Positions 1 through 11,543 of a DNA stretch of 64,000 bases are shown here, piece after piece. This DNA is from Stomatobaculum sp. F0698 (GTDB lineage: Bacteria > Bacillota > Clostridia > Lachnospirales > Lachnospiraceae), in the NCBI RefSeq assembly GCF_030644385.1, contig NZ_CP130060.1, forward strand, positions 806,001-870,000. The letters run 5' to 3'. The position numbers were made by a program, and so were the translations under genes. The notes below the pieces were generated by a model. It was not told where the DNA came from. It did not search any database and saw only the letters and a program-made list of their open reading frames with translations. Numbering within the stretch: the first letter of the stretch is position 1; each line of letters opens with the position of its first letter.

Positions 1-1
1 C

Positions 2-229
2 GGCGAGGGCGCTATGCTCGGTGTGCTCGGCGGTGCGCTCGGCGCGGGCCTCGGCTATCTGTTTGCGCTTCGCGTGAGCCTGAGCGTCTTTTCGCGCACG
101 GTACACTTCCTCTTTGCGCTGGTGCCGATTACCATCTTGGTTTCGGCGCTGATTGCGGTGGTTGCCTGCCTGATTCCGGTCAGAAAGACCGTGGAAATCG
201 ATCCGGCGCTTGTGCTGCGCGGTGAATAA
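2..229 (+). CDS. ABC transporter permease, FtsX/MacB family (C-terminal end, truncated by window edge)
   Basis: The reading frame is open from the first bases of the window, so the start lies upstream; about 75 residues remain. They form a Gly/Ala-rich hydrophobic stretch followed by a second membrane segment, then a short tail ending in a PALVLRGE-type sequence. That is the classic end of FtsX/MacB permeases (helix, 'PVRKT', then 'DPALVLRGE'). The gene is followed 19 bp later by an ABC ATPase in the same direction, so the two very likely form one exporter. Substrate is not visible. The ATG at 14 is internal and is not the true start. Confidence 0.85.
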   Translation, partial: GEGAMLGVLGGALGAGLGYLFALRVSLSVFSRTVHFLFALVPITILVSALIAVVACLIPVRKTVEIDPALVLRGE

Positions 230-248
230 GTGAGTGGGAGAAGAGAAG

Positions 249-935
249 ATGGATATTTTAAGCTTACGAGATGTCTCCAAAATCTACGGGGAGTTAAAGG
301 CCCTCGATCAAATCAATCTGACGGTTGAAAAAGGCGAGTGGATTGCCATCATGGGCCCTTCCGGCAGCGGTAAGACGACCATGATGAACATCATAGGCTG
401 CATGGATAAGCCTTCGCTCGGCGAGGTGATTCTCGACGGAACCGATATCACCAAGCGCAGCCAGAAGGAACTGACCGAGGTGCGGCGCGATAAGATAGGC
501 CTTGTGTTTCAGCAGTTTCACCTGGTGAACTACCTGACAGCGCTTGAAAATGTTATGATGGCACAGTATTACCACTCGATGCCGGATGAAGAGGAGGCGA
601 TGGAAGCACTCCGTGAAGTGGGACTTGCGGACCGCGCAAAGCATCTGCCGAACCAGCTCTCGGGCGGTGAGCAGCAGCGTGTCTGCATTGCCCGCGCCCT
701 GATCAATCATCCGGCGCTACTCCTCGCCGATGAGCCGACCGGTAATCTCGATGAAAAGAACGAATATCTCGTCATGGATATTTTCGAGAAGCTTCACAAT
801 GCGGGAAGCTCCATCATCGTTGTGACACATGACCCGGAGGTCGGGGACGAGGCAGAGCGCATGATCGTGCTGGAGCACGGACGCATTGCCCGCGAGGAGA
901 AGAAAAAACGGCAGAGACCGGTCATCGCGGAATAA
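249..935 (+). CDS. ABC transporter ATP-binding protein, MacB/LolD-like
   Basis: A 228-residue ATPase that would power the flanking FtsX-type permeases. It has Walker A GPSGSGKT (residues 36-43), a Q-loop in FQQFH, signature LSGGEQQR, Walker [10 protein letters not shown] and an H-loop in VVTHD; the length is normal for the LolD/MacB family. I prefer the ATG at 249 over the GTG at 234 because a purine-rich Shine-Dalgarno (GGGAGAAGAG) sits just upstream of it. The gene lies between a permease end and an FMN-binding lipoprotein and is followed by a second permease, so all four are probably one transcription unit. The Arg/Lys-rich tail (EEKKKRQR) is ordinary. Substrate unknown. Confidence 0.95.
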   Translation: MDILSLRDVSKIYGELKALDQINLTVEKGEWIAIMGPSGSGKTTMMNIIGCMDKPSLGEVILDGTDITKRSQKELTEVRRDKIGLVFQQFHLVNYLTALENVMMAQYYHSMPDEEEAMEALREVGLADRAKHLPNQLSGGEQQRVCIARALINHPALLLADEPTGNLDEKNEYLVMDIFEKLHNAGSSIIVVTHDPEVGDEAERMIVLEHGRIAREEKKKRQRPVIAE

Positions 936-950
936 AGGAGGAAAGCAAAG

Positions 951-1382
951 ATGAAGAAGAGAATCGCACTGCTTGCGGCACTTATGCTGCTCAGCCTTGC
1001 GGCCTGCGGCAAGAAGGAAAGTGCGGAGAGCAAGACCGCGCAGGGCTACAAGGACGGAACGTACAGCGGAGAAGCCGAGGTCAAAGAAGTCGGCGGCACC
1101 ATTAAACTCAATATCACGGTCTCGGGCGGTAAAATTGCGACTGTGGATATGCAGAATCTGGACCGCGAAGGTAAGGAGAAGGGAGAGGACTACGGAAAGA
1201 GCGAGCCTCTGAATCAGGGACTCTACAGCATTGCACAGAATTCGATTCTGGGAACCGATAAGCTCCCGGGCCTTCTTGTCGAGAGCCAGGATCCGGACAG
1301 CATAGACGCCGTGAGCGGTGCGACGCTCTCCCGCGAAGCCTTTGTTCAGGCTGCCAAGGCTGCGCTGGATAGCGCAAAATAA
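951..1382 (+). CDS. FMN-binding domain lipoprotein
   Basis: A 143-residue exported protein. It has a lysine-rich start, a hydrophobic core and a lipobox ending LAAC, so Cys19 is the likely lipidated residue. After a short linker comes one FMN-binding domain with the motif DAVSGATLS near residues 119-127. In the NqrC/RnfG/FMN-bind family the Thr of this SGAT motif receives FMN covalently from ApbE (family knowledge). A strong Shine-Dalgarno (AAAGGAGG) precedes the ATG. The gene sits between an ABC ATPase and an FtsX-type permease, an arrangement suggesting that the transporter is linked to extracytoplasmic flavin redox chemistry. Flavinylation itself is inferred. No ApbE gene is in this window. 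Confidence 0.9.
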   Translation: MKKRIALLAALMLLSLAACGKKESAESKTAQGYKDGTYSGEAEVKEVGGTIKLNITVSGGKIATVDMQNLDREGKEKGEDYGKSEPLNQGLYSIAQNSILGTDKLPGLLVESQDPDSIDAVSGATLSREAFVQAAKAALDSAK

Positions 1383-1390
1383 GGAGTTCC

Positions 1391-2599
1391 ATGCGCATGC
1401 AGGATGAAAAGTGGCTCGATGCGCGCGGGCTGGCGCTACAGAACATATGCGTTCGGGGCGGACGTTCCTTTGGGATAGCCGCGCTCTCCGCACTGCTCGC
1501 ACTCATGCTATTTTTAAGCAGCTTTTGGATGCTGAGCTTAAAAAACGGACTGCGCTCGCTTTCGGGGCGCATGGGGGCGGATTTGATTTTGGTGCCGGAG
1601 GGCTATGACAGCAAAATCAGCGGTGCGATACTCCGCGGGGAGCCGAACAGTTTCTTTTTCCACACGGATGTGTTGGAAAAAACGCGGGAAAATCCGGCGG
1701 TGGAAGAGGCTGCGCCGCAGCTCTATCTGGCTTCCCTTACCGCCGGCTGCTGCTCCTATCCCTTGCAGATTATAGGCCTCGATTTCGACTCGGATTTTTC
1801 CGTGGTGCCCTGGCTCAAGGCAAGCGCCAAGCTTCCCCTCGCGGACGATGAGGTCTTGGTCGGCGCAAGCGTGGAGGGGGATTACCGGCATGAGATACGC
1901 CTCTTCGGAAAGACCTATCGAATTAAGGGCAAGCTCGCCAAAACGGGCATGGGCTTTGACACCTCGGTGTTCATGGGGATGCCGGAGGTGCGAAGTTTGT
2001 CGCGGGAATACGAGAAATTGCTGGAAAGCCCGATCGGCGCCGATGACAGCTTGATTTCTTCGGTCATGGTAAAGGTAAAGCCCGGCACCGATGTCGATGC
2101 GCTGAGAAAGAGCCTGCAGGAGAGTTGGAGCGGACAGGGCGTCTATGTGCTCGCCGCGCAAAATATGATGCGCGAGGTCGCGGGCAATGTGGACCGCATG
2201 CTGCTCTATGTCTATCTTTTGATCGGACTCATCTGGCTGCTCTGCTGCCTGATATTGCGACTGCTATACGGCGTCTTACTCAGGGAACGACGTGCGGAAT
2301 ACAGCACGCTCTATGTCCTCGGCGCCAAGAAGCGTGAGATACGCGCGCTTGTGCTCTGGGAGGGATTCCTGCTCGGTATCTTCGGTGCGCTTGTCGGTGT
2401 TGTCTTCGGGGCTGCGGTCGGGCTGCTGTTTTCACCGGCCATGCAAAACTTGTTGCAGCTTCCCTACCTGGCACCGGCGCTTCCGATTACGGCGGGGCTG
2501 ATACTGACGGTGTTGCTCTTTGCGGGGCTGTTTTCTCCGCTGAGTGCCTATCTCGCGCTTCGAAAAACAGAGCGCGAGGGCTATGGCAGTCTACTCTGA
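1391..2599 (+). CDS. ABC transporter permease, FtsX/MacB family
   Basis: A 402-residue permease with the MacB topology. One N-terminal membrane helix (about residues 25-50) is followed by a large extracytoplasmic domain (about 55-265) and then three C-terminal helices with the FtsX fold. It starts 8 bp after the FMN-binding lipoprotein with AAGGAG ahead of the ATG, so it is translationally close to it. Together with the truncated permease and the ATPase upstream it gives a two-permease, one-ATPase exporter. The extracytoplasmic domain has two adjacent Cys in the AGCCSYP segment. No recognisable terminator follows before the next gene. Substrate is unknown. Confidence 0.92.
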   Translation: MRMQDEKWLDARGLALQNICVRGGRSFGIAALSALLALMLFLSSFWMLSLKNGLRSLSGRMGADLILVPEGYDSKISGAILRGEPNSFFFHTDVLEKTRENPAVEEAAPQLYLASLTAGCCSYPLQIIGLDFDSDFSVVPWLKASAKLPLADDEVLVGASVEGDYRHEIRLFGKTYRIKGKLAKTGMGFDTSVFMGMPEVRSLSREYEKLLESPIGADDSLISSVMVKVKPGTDVDALRKSLQESWSGQGVYVLAAQNMMREVAGNVDRMLLYVYLLIGLIWLLCCLILRLLYGVLLRERRAEYSTLYVLGAKKREIRALVLWEGFLLGIFGALVGVVFGAAVGLLFSPAMQNLLQLPYLAPALPITAGLILTVLLFAGLFSPLSAYLALRKTEREGYGSLL

Positions 2600-2647
2600 T
2601 TCATAAAACAATCTTTCGAGAATCCTTCGTTCGTCGGACGCAGAATC

Positions 2648-2663
2648 AACACAAATTTGTGTT
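2648..2663. promoter_or_regulatory. Perfect 16-bp palindrome, candidate operator
   Basis: The sequence AACACAAATTTGTGTT is a perfect inverted repeat in the 97-bp gap ahead of the VTT/DedA gene, about 35 bp before its start. No textbook -35/-10 pair stands out around it, so its role as an operator is only an inference from symmetry and position. Confidence 0.35.
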
Positions 2664-2696
2664 AAACTTCGTGTGTTCGGCTGAACGGAGGATTTT

Positions 2697-3290
2697 ATGC
2701 ACATTTGGACTGTGATGACAGAATGGATACATCAGTTGACTCCTTGGGTCGGAGTCGGGTTGGCGGCGTTGGAATCGCTGTTTCCGCCCATACCGCTGAC
2801 TGCTGTGGTTGCGGCCAATGTCGCGGCCTTCGGCCCTGTCTTCGGTTTTCTCTATAGTTGGATCGGCTCTGCGTTCGGCAGTGCCCTGGTGTTTTTCGTG
2901 ATACGCGCAATTGCAACACTGCCCGCGCTTCGTAACTTGCTCGGAAGAGACAAACTTCGAAAGGCGAGAGGCTTTGTGGGGCGCATGAAGCCGGCGGCCC
3001 TGTTCTTACTTATCATGTTGCCGTTTACGCCCTCCTCCTTTGTGAATTTTGCCTGCGGAGTCAGTCATTATGGTAGGAGACGCTATCTTCTGGTTATGTT
3101 GCCTGCCAAAGCGGTCATGATTGCATCGCTGTCCCTACTCGGCGAAAGCTTACAGCGTGCGGCAAATCCCTTCTGGCTGCTCGGCGGCGCGGCTTTGCTT
3201 TTACTGCTGTACCTGGTTTCCAAGTGGGTATCGAAACGTCATGACCCGGACGGAGAGAAAAAGTCCGAAAAAGTTTTGAAAAACGCTTGA
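2697..3290 (+). CDS. VTT-domain (TVP38/TMEM64, DedA-like) membrane protein
   Basis: A 197-residue integral membrane protein of the SNARE-associated/VTT superfamily. Some members act as lipid scramblases or undecaprenyl-phosphate carriers; that is family knowledge and no specific function is shown here. The sequence has an early amphipathic region, the ESLFPPIP motif near residues 26-33, a Gly-rich re-entrant segment around FGSALVFF, a second re-entrant motif around LPFTPSSFVNFACG and a charged C-terminal tail. Start ATG follows GGAGG. Its TGA stop (3288-3290) overlaps the -35 box of the rRNA promoter, so the two units abut with no space for a terminator. Confidence 0.88.
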   Translation: MHIWTVMTEWIHQLTPWVGVGLAALESLFPPIPLTAVVAANVAAFGPVFGFLYSWIGSAFGSALVFFVIRAIATLPALRNLLGRDKLRKARGFVGRMKPAALFLLIMLPFTPSSFVNFACGVSHYGRRRYLLVMLPAKAVMIASLSLLGESLQRAANPFWLLGGAALLLLLYLVSKWVSKRHDPDGEKKSEKVLKNA

Positions 3291-3315
3291 CGCCTTCTTA
3301 GAGGGGTGGTATAGT
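3287..3315 (+). promoter_or_regulatory. rRNA operon promoter
   Basis: TTGACG, a 17-bp spacer and TATAGT, about 220 bp upstream of the 16S gene. The -35 box overlaps the last codons of the VTT gene. It is the only strong sigma-A match in the leader. Confidence 0.85.
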
Positions 3316-3534
3316 ACACAAGCTTGCTCGTGAGGGCGGGCCAAGAACCTTGAAAATCAAAGATCAGACAGTACAAACAACCCTGAAATCTCTGTGAAAA
3401 CAGAGGGCTTGCGGACATTTTTCGAATATGTTCGTGAGCTTCCAAAAGAATTTCAAAAAAGAACCAAACCAAGTAATAACGGGTAAAATAACTGAGAAAG
3501 ACCAACGTTATTTTGACCGGAACGAACAAACTTT
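3316..3534 (+). other. 16S rRNA leader with 5' arm of the processing stem
   Basis: The transcribed leader holds a 40-nt arm (3345-3384) that pairs almost completely with 5079-5116 downstream of 16S, forming the long stem expected for RNase III cleavage. The segment ACCTTGAAAATC (3347-3358) recurs before 23S (5328-5339) and resembles a Firmicutes boxA antitermination element; that role is inferred. A small hairpin (CTCTG/CAGAG) follows the arm. Confidence 0.75.
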
Positions 3535-5070
<1,536 letters not shown>

Positions 5071-5078
5071 AAGAAGTA

Positions 5079-5116
5079 AGGGTTGTTTGTGCTGTCTGGT
5101 TTTTGATCAAAGGTTC
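5079..5116 (+). other. 3' arm of the 16S processing stem
   Basis: This segment (starting AGGGTTGTTTGTGCTGTCTGG) is the near-complete reverse complement of 3345-3384 in the leader, with a few G-U pairs. It closes the helix that loops out 16S. The 5S gene begins 11 nt later, so 5S lies outside the 16S stem. Confidence 0.8.
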
Positions 5117-5126
5117 GCACCGGATT

Positions 5127-5243
5127 TCCGGTGTCGATACGTCTTCTTGAAACACCCGTTCCCATCCCGAACACGACGGTTAAGAGGAGGACGGCCGAAG
5201 GTACTATGTTGGTAACGACATGGGAGAATAGGTGGGCGCCGGA
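5127..5243 (+). rRNA. rrf: 5S ribosomal RNA, located between 16S and 23S
   Basis: About 117 nt. The diagnostic core ACACCCGTTCCCATCCCGAA, then CACGACGGTTAAG, matches the loop B/C region of Gram-positive 5S. The 5' end TCCGGTGTCG pairs with the 3' end GGGCGCCGGA to form helix I. The usual bacterial order places 5S after 23S; here it follows 16S and no second 5S is seen after 23S. Ends are set from helix I and could shift by one or two bases. Confidence 0.93.
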
Positions 5244-5507
5244 ATTTTTCTTTTTTTCATAAGCGATCGGAACGCTTGAGCCGCAAGGCTGGAACGCTCC
5301 TATGGCTGATGAAAATCAGCTTTTGCACCTTGAAAATCGCATACAGAATGAATATTCAATTAAGAATATCTAGACATCCGAGGTGATACGATGAAAGTCG
5401 TATCCGATAGATGTGACGAAAGTCATGTCTATAATGTAAATAATACGTAACTCTGTGAGAGCAGAGTTGACCAACCCGCATGTTCTTACGCTAGAGAACA
5501 TGTAAGA
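5244..5507 (+). other. 5S-23S spacer with 5' arm of the 23S processing stem
   Basis: No tRNA gene is present in this spacer. The segment 5326-5348 (CACCTTGAAAATCGCATACA...) pairs with 8432-8454 after 23S, forming the 23S processing stem. It begins with the same ACCTTGAAAATC element as the 16S leader, a possible boxA. Two further hairpins are built from GATACGA/TCGTATC (near 5381-5400) and AGACAT/ATGTCT (near 5371-5431). Confidence 0.7.
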
Positions 5508-8400
<2,893 letters not shown>

Positions 8401-8431
8401 AGGGTTTGGGAAAAGAGATGAATAGATAGAG

Positions 8432-8454
8432 TTCTGTGTGCGGTTTTCAGGGTG
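8432..8454 (+). other. 3' arm of the 23S processing stem
   Basis: TTCTGTGTGCGGTTTTCAGG and the three following bases are the near-complement, with G-U pairs, of 5326-5348 before 23S. The tRNA-Gly gene begins 8 nt later. Confidence 0.75.
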
Positions 8455-8461
8455 TAAATAT

Positions 8462-8534
8462 GCGATAGTGGCGTAGTTGGTAACGCGCGACCTTGCCAAG
8501 GTCGAGACCGCGGGTTCGAGTCCCGTCTATCGCT
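8462..8534 (+). tRNA. tRNA-Gly (GCC)
   Basis: 73 nt cloverleaf. The acceptor GCGATAG pairs with CTATCGC, the anticodon stem CGACC/GGTCG encloses TTGCCAA (anticodon GCC at 8495-8497), and the T-arm contains GGTTCGAGTCC. CCA is not encoded. It is the last gene of the rRNA operon, just ahead of a terminator. Confidence 0.96.
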
Positions 8535-8540
8535 CTCTGA

Positions 8541-8573
8541 AAAAAGCGTCCTGCTTCGGCGGGGCGCTTTTTG
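8541..8573 (+). terminator. Terminator of the rRNA operon
   Basis: A 14-bp stem (AAAAAGCGTCCTGC / GCGGGGCGCTTTTT, with some G-U pairs) closed by a TTCG tetraloop and ending in a T run. It lies 7 bp after tRNA-Gly. Confidence 0.9.
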
Positions 8574-8816
8574 TGTCAGTAGCAATCGATTGGTATTAAA
8601 TTTGACATGCGAGTGCGGGGAGAAAAGAAAAGCCAAAGAATCTTAGGATATGTATGACGCAAGCATAAGGAAGTGTACCGACTATCGGCGACAGCGTAAG
8701 CGTCAATGTCTCGGCGACAGAGTTGTCTTTAAGATATGTATTCGGCCCTCGATTCGAGGAAGAAAAAGACTTCGCAAACTCGCGTTTAAAACTGTGCGCA
8801 GTCGGAAGGGTTTTGC
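8574..8816. other. Intergenic stretch without a recognisable gene
   Basis: Between the rRNA terminator and the phosphohexomutase promoter I see no credible ORF and no RNA gene. The only structure is two loose direct repeats: GATATGTAT near 8648 and 8736, and TCGGCGACAG near 8684 and 8712. Confidence 0.5.
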
Positions 8817-8822
8817 TATAAT
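8814..8822 (+). promoter_or_regulatory. Extended -10 promoter candidate for the phosphohexomutase gene
   Basis: TGCTATAAT is a perfect -10 with the TGn extension; no good -35 is at the right distance. It lies about 120 bp upstream of the start codon. Confidence 0.5.
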
Positions 8823-8944
8823 TTAAGTTCAGGATAGTAACATGTTCTGTTTGCCGTTCAAATCAGAGGAAAGCTCTGTTTGCTAACCGATACAGAGAAA
8901 GGCAAAGAGGGCGGTTTTGTCATTCAGAAAGGAAACGAAGTTGT

Positions 8945-10441
8945 ATGGAGAGAGAAGAGCTTAAGTTGGAAGACTTTTTGCGTGTCAAGAACGGAAACGA
9001 TGTGCGCGGCACGGTGATTGAGACCGCGGACGAGGAGATTACGCTGACCGCGGAGATGGTTAAGTGCATCGCTGCGGCCTTTGCCGACTATCTCTCGGAT
9101 GATCCGGAGATGGACCGGGAGACACTCCGGATTGCCGTCGGACACGACAGCCGCGTCTCTGCGGAGATGATGGAAGAAGCCTGCCTCGAGGGTCTCAGAG
9201 GCGTGCAGAGAAGCCGTTGCGGACTCATTACGACCCCGGCCATGTTCCAGTCGACCATACTGGATGAGGCTTCGTTCGACGGCGCCATTATGCTGACGGC
9301 GAGCCATCTGCCCTACCAGCGGAACGGCATGAAGTTTTTCACGGTGGGCGGTGCGCTTTCCGGTAAGGAACTCGACGGCATTTTGCGGCGCGCATATGAG
9401 ATTTACGCACCTGCGTCCGACTTTCCACTTCGCAGCATTTATGCGGCCCATATGCGCGACATTATCTGCGAAGAGGCGGGCGAAGAGAAGGGAAGCAAAG
9501 TTCTGGACGGCCTTAAAATTGCAGTGGATGCCGGCAACGGCGCGGCCGGTTTCTTTGCGACCGAGATACTCGAGCCGCTCGGCGCGGATGTGAGCGGCAG
9601 CGTGTTTCTTGCGCCGAACGGTAACTTTCCGAATCATGTGCCGAATCCCGAGGACAAGCGTGCCATGGACGCGGCAAAGCGCGCCGTACAGGCATCGGGC
9701 TCGGACCTGGGTGTGATTTTTGACTGTGACGGCGACCGTGCTGCCGTGGTCTTTTCGGACGGAACCGAAGTGAACCGGAATAAGCTGATCGCACTGCTCG
9801 CGGCCATCGAGGCAGAGACGCACCCGCATGCGATTATCGTAACGGATTCGGTCACCTCGGACGGCCTGACGCGCTTCCTTGAGGGGACGCTCGGACTCCG
9901 GCATTTCCGGTATCGCAGGGGTTATAAGAACGTCATCGACAAGGGACTTGAGCTCACCATGAGCGGTGAAGATTGTCCGCTTGCGATCGAGACCTCGGGG
10001 CACGGTGCCTTTGAAGAGAATCATTTTTCGGATGACGGTGCCTACATCGCAGCAAAGATCATCGGCCGCCTTGCCCTTCTCAGAAAGAAGGGACAGCGCA
10101 TTGAGGATATGATTGCGGAGCTTCAAAATCCCGCAGAGGAAGAGGAGCGTCGCTTCCAGATTCTGGTGAGCGATTTTAAGTCTTACGGTGCAGGCGTTCT
10201 GGAGCGTTTCCGCGCCTTTGTCGAAAAAGACCCGCGCTTTACCGTGGTCGAACCGAACTATGAGGGCGTTCGTGTGAGCTGTAAGGACGGGGAAGCCGCA
10301 GGCTGGATACTGCTGCGGCAGTCTCTGCATGATCCGGTGCTTCCCATGAATCTGGAAGCGGAAAACGAAGGCGGCCTTGCGGTTCTCTGGTCGCGCGTGG
10401 AGCCCTTCTTCGCATCGGAGAAAAAATTGCTGCAAAAATAA
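8945..10441 (+). CDS. Phosphomannomutase/phosphoglucomutase (alpha-D-phosphohexomutase family)
   Basis: A 498-residue enzyme that should interconvert hexose 1- and 6-phosphates for sugar-nucleotide and glycogen metabolism. The phosphoserine loop is TASHLP with Ser near residue 120 (family usual TASHNP). The Mg site is DCDGDR at 260-265 (family usual DGDGDR), and the sugar-recognition loop is ETSGHGAFEENH. The C-terminal phosphate-binding region ends the protein. These features place it in the family; glucose versus mannose preference cannot be read from sequence. It is a single-gene unit with an extended -10 promoter upstream. Its minus strand carries a longer open frame (8924-10465), a codon-bias shadow. 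Confidence 0.93.
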   Translation: MEREELKLEDFLRVKNGNDVRGTVIETADEEITLTAEMVKCIAAAFADYLSDDPEMDRETLRIAVGHDSRVSAEMMEEACLEGLRGVQRSRCGLITTPAMFQSTILDEASFDGAIMLTASHLPYQRNGMKFFTVGGALSGKELDGILRRAYEIYAPASDFPLRSIYAAHMRDIICEEAGEEKGSKVLDGLKIAVDAGNGAAGFFATEILEPLGADVSGSVFLAPNGNFPNHVPNPEDKRAMDAAKRAVQASGSDLGVIFDCDGDRAAVVFSDGTEVNRNKLIALLAAIEAETHPHAIIVTDSVTSDGLTRFLEGTLGLRHFRYRRGYKNVIDKGLELTMSGEDCPLAIETSGHGAFEENHFSDDGAYIAAKIIGRLALLRKKGQRIEDMIAELQNPAEEEERRFQILVSDFKSYGAGVLERFRAFVEKDPRFTVVEPNYEGVRVSCKDGEAAGWILLRQSLHDPVLPMNLEAENEGGLAVLWSRVEPFFASEKKLLQK

Positions 10442-10450
10442 AAAAGAGAC

Positions 10451-10478
10451 TTGACCTCCGAACATATTATGCTATACT
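10451..10478 (+). promoter_or_regulatory. Promoter upstream of the DUF2325 gene
   Basis: TTGACC, a 16-bp spacer and TATACT. The predicted start site (about 10485) lies inside the first of two candidate metal-regulator boxes. Confidence 0.75.
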
Positions 10479-10483
10479 AACTT

Positions 10484-10517
10484 TTAGTTGAGGCTAATGT
10501 TTGATAGGTTGACTTAA
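10484..10517 (+). promoter_or_regulatory. Two candidate DtxR/IdeR-like iron boxes
   Basis: TTAGTTGAGGCTAA (10484-10497) and ATAGGTTGACTTAA (10504-10517) have centres 20 bp apart. The first matches 12 of 14 bases of the TTAGGTTAGGCTAA half of the DtxR/IdeR consensus; the second shares its TAGGTT core. They overlap the predicted transcription start of an iron-linked operon, the expected place for a metal-dependent repressor. No regulator gene is nearby, and the match was made by eye. Confidence 0.45.
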
Positions 10518-10520
10518 GTT

Positions 10521-10547
10521 GAAAGCCCGCAGAAATGCGGGCTTTTC
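10521..10547 (+). terminator. Hairpin terminator or attenuator ahead of DUF2325
   Basis: AAAGCCCGCA / TGCGGGCTTT with a GAAA loop and a short T run, lying between the promoter at 10451 and the DUF2325 gene at 10602. Since no clear second promoter lies after it, it may act as an attenuator or yield a short leader RNA of about 60 nt. Confidence 0.7.
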
Positions 10548-10601
10548 CTTGACAGGGCAGTTAGTTGCGACAACACGCGCGACACCGAAAGGAGCGAAAA
10601 G

Positions 10602-10880
10602 ATGAATGTTGTGATCATCGGCGGAAACGAGTGTATGGAGCGGCAGTATTGCGATCTCTGTACCAAGCACGGATGTAAGGCGAAGGTCTTTTGCAAGTTC
10701 AAGAACGGTATGCGGGACAGAATCGGCAAGCCCGATTTAATGATACTGTTCACACATACAGTCTCACACAAGATGGTCCAGTATGCATTGAACTCGGCGG
10801 GAGAAGATACCTGTGTGGTGCGTTCTCATACGAGTTCCATGTCCTCCCTGAAGGGAATACTGGCAGAACACACGGCATAA
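10602..10880 (+). CDS. DUF2325 domain protein
   Basis: A 92-residue cytoplasmic protein that matches the DUF2325 family as I know it: MNVVIIGGNE at the start, PDLMILFTHTVSHKM in the middle and VVRSHTSS near the end. The fold is predicted to be Rossmann-like; function is unknown. Five Cys lie in the first 31 residues (11, 17, 20, 25, 31), so metal or redox chemistry is possible but unproven. Shine-Dalgarno AAAGGAG precedes the ATG. The gene is 3 bp upstream of a DUF3793 gene and runs on toward flavodoxin and Feo genes. The context points to iron homeostasis. Confidence 0.88.
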   Translation: MNVVIIGGNECMERQYCDLCTKHGCKAKVFCKFKNGMRDRIGKPDLMILFTHTVSHKMVQYALNSAGEDTCVVRSHTSSMSSLKGILAEHTA

Positions 10881-10883
10881 GCA

Positions 10884-11507
10884 ATGTCGGATGCATTTCT
10901 TGTCGAGCATTGTGCGCCGACGTTCGCGGGTCTGAAGACCGGAAATCTGTTCCGCATCGACTATGCGGATGCGCGTTTATTTCGCGATGAGCTCCGGCAG
11001 CTCAACGGAACCCTAAAGCACAAGGGGCTACGGGCGGTACCGGTGCGCATGACAGAGTGCTTTGCACTCATCTATCTCTATCGGCCGGATTTCCTCAAGC
11101 GAGATCTCGGTCGGGAAGAAGCGGCGAGTATATTGCGGGAGCTTGGGTATGAGCCGCAGAGTGTGAACCGCTCGGTTGCCTTTCTCGCGCGTATGATGCG
11201 GGAGAAGACCGAGTTTCCGCATGAGGTGGGACTGTTTCTCGGCTATCCGCCGGAGGATGTACGCGGCTTCATGAAGAGCAGCAGGGACGGGGTGAAATGT
11301 GTCGGCTGTTGGAAGGTCTACGGAGACGAGATCAGGGCCAGGGAAGTGTTTTGGCGCTATCGCCGTTGCAAGGAAGTGTTCGAGGAGAACATGCAGCGCG
11401 GGCGCAAGTTGGAAACACTGATTGTCCGCTGCGGTGCGGAACAGCGTGCGGAAAAAGGAAACTGTGGGCGGCGTCAAAATCGCGTAAGTCCTGTTCAATC
11501 CGCGTAA
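10884..11507 (+). CDS. DUF3793 family protein
   Basis: A 207-residue protein of the clostridial DUF3793 family, function unknown. The segments that I recognise are EHCAPTFAGLKTGNLF near the N-terminus, ECFALIYLYRPDFL, FPHEVGLFLGYPPEDVRGF and KCVGCWKVYGD with a CxxC. There is no signal peptide or membrane segment, so it is probably cytoplasmic. It starts 3 bp after DUF2325 without its own strong Shine-Dalgarno, so it is likely translationally coupled, and a flavodoxin follows 36 bp later. The last 20 or so residues are basic and look low-complexity. The linkage suggests a role in iron limitation or flavodoxin use; this is inference. Confidence 0.85.
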   Translation: MSDAFLVEHCAPTFAGLKTGNLFRIDYADARLFRDELRQLNGTLKHKGLRAVPVRMTECFALIYLYRPDFLKRDLGREEAASILRELGYEPQSVNRSVAFLARMMREKTEFPHEVGLFLGYPPEDVRGFMKSSRDGVKCVGCWKVYGDEIRAREVFWRYRRCKEVFEENMQRGRKLETLIVRCGAEQRAEKGNCGRRQNRVSPVQSA

Positions 11508-11543
11508 GCGGAGCTAAATCACAAAGAAAAGGAGACTATCAAT

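Noticed and set aside
8924-10465. 513-codon minus-strand frame covering the phosphohexomutase gene
   Set aside because: It mirrors the codon bias of the plus-strand enzyme, which has clear catalytic motifs; the minus frame has none.
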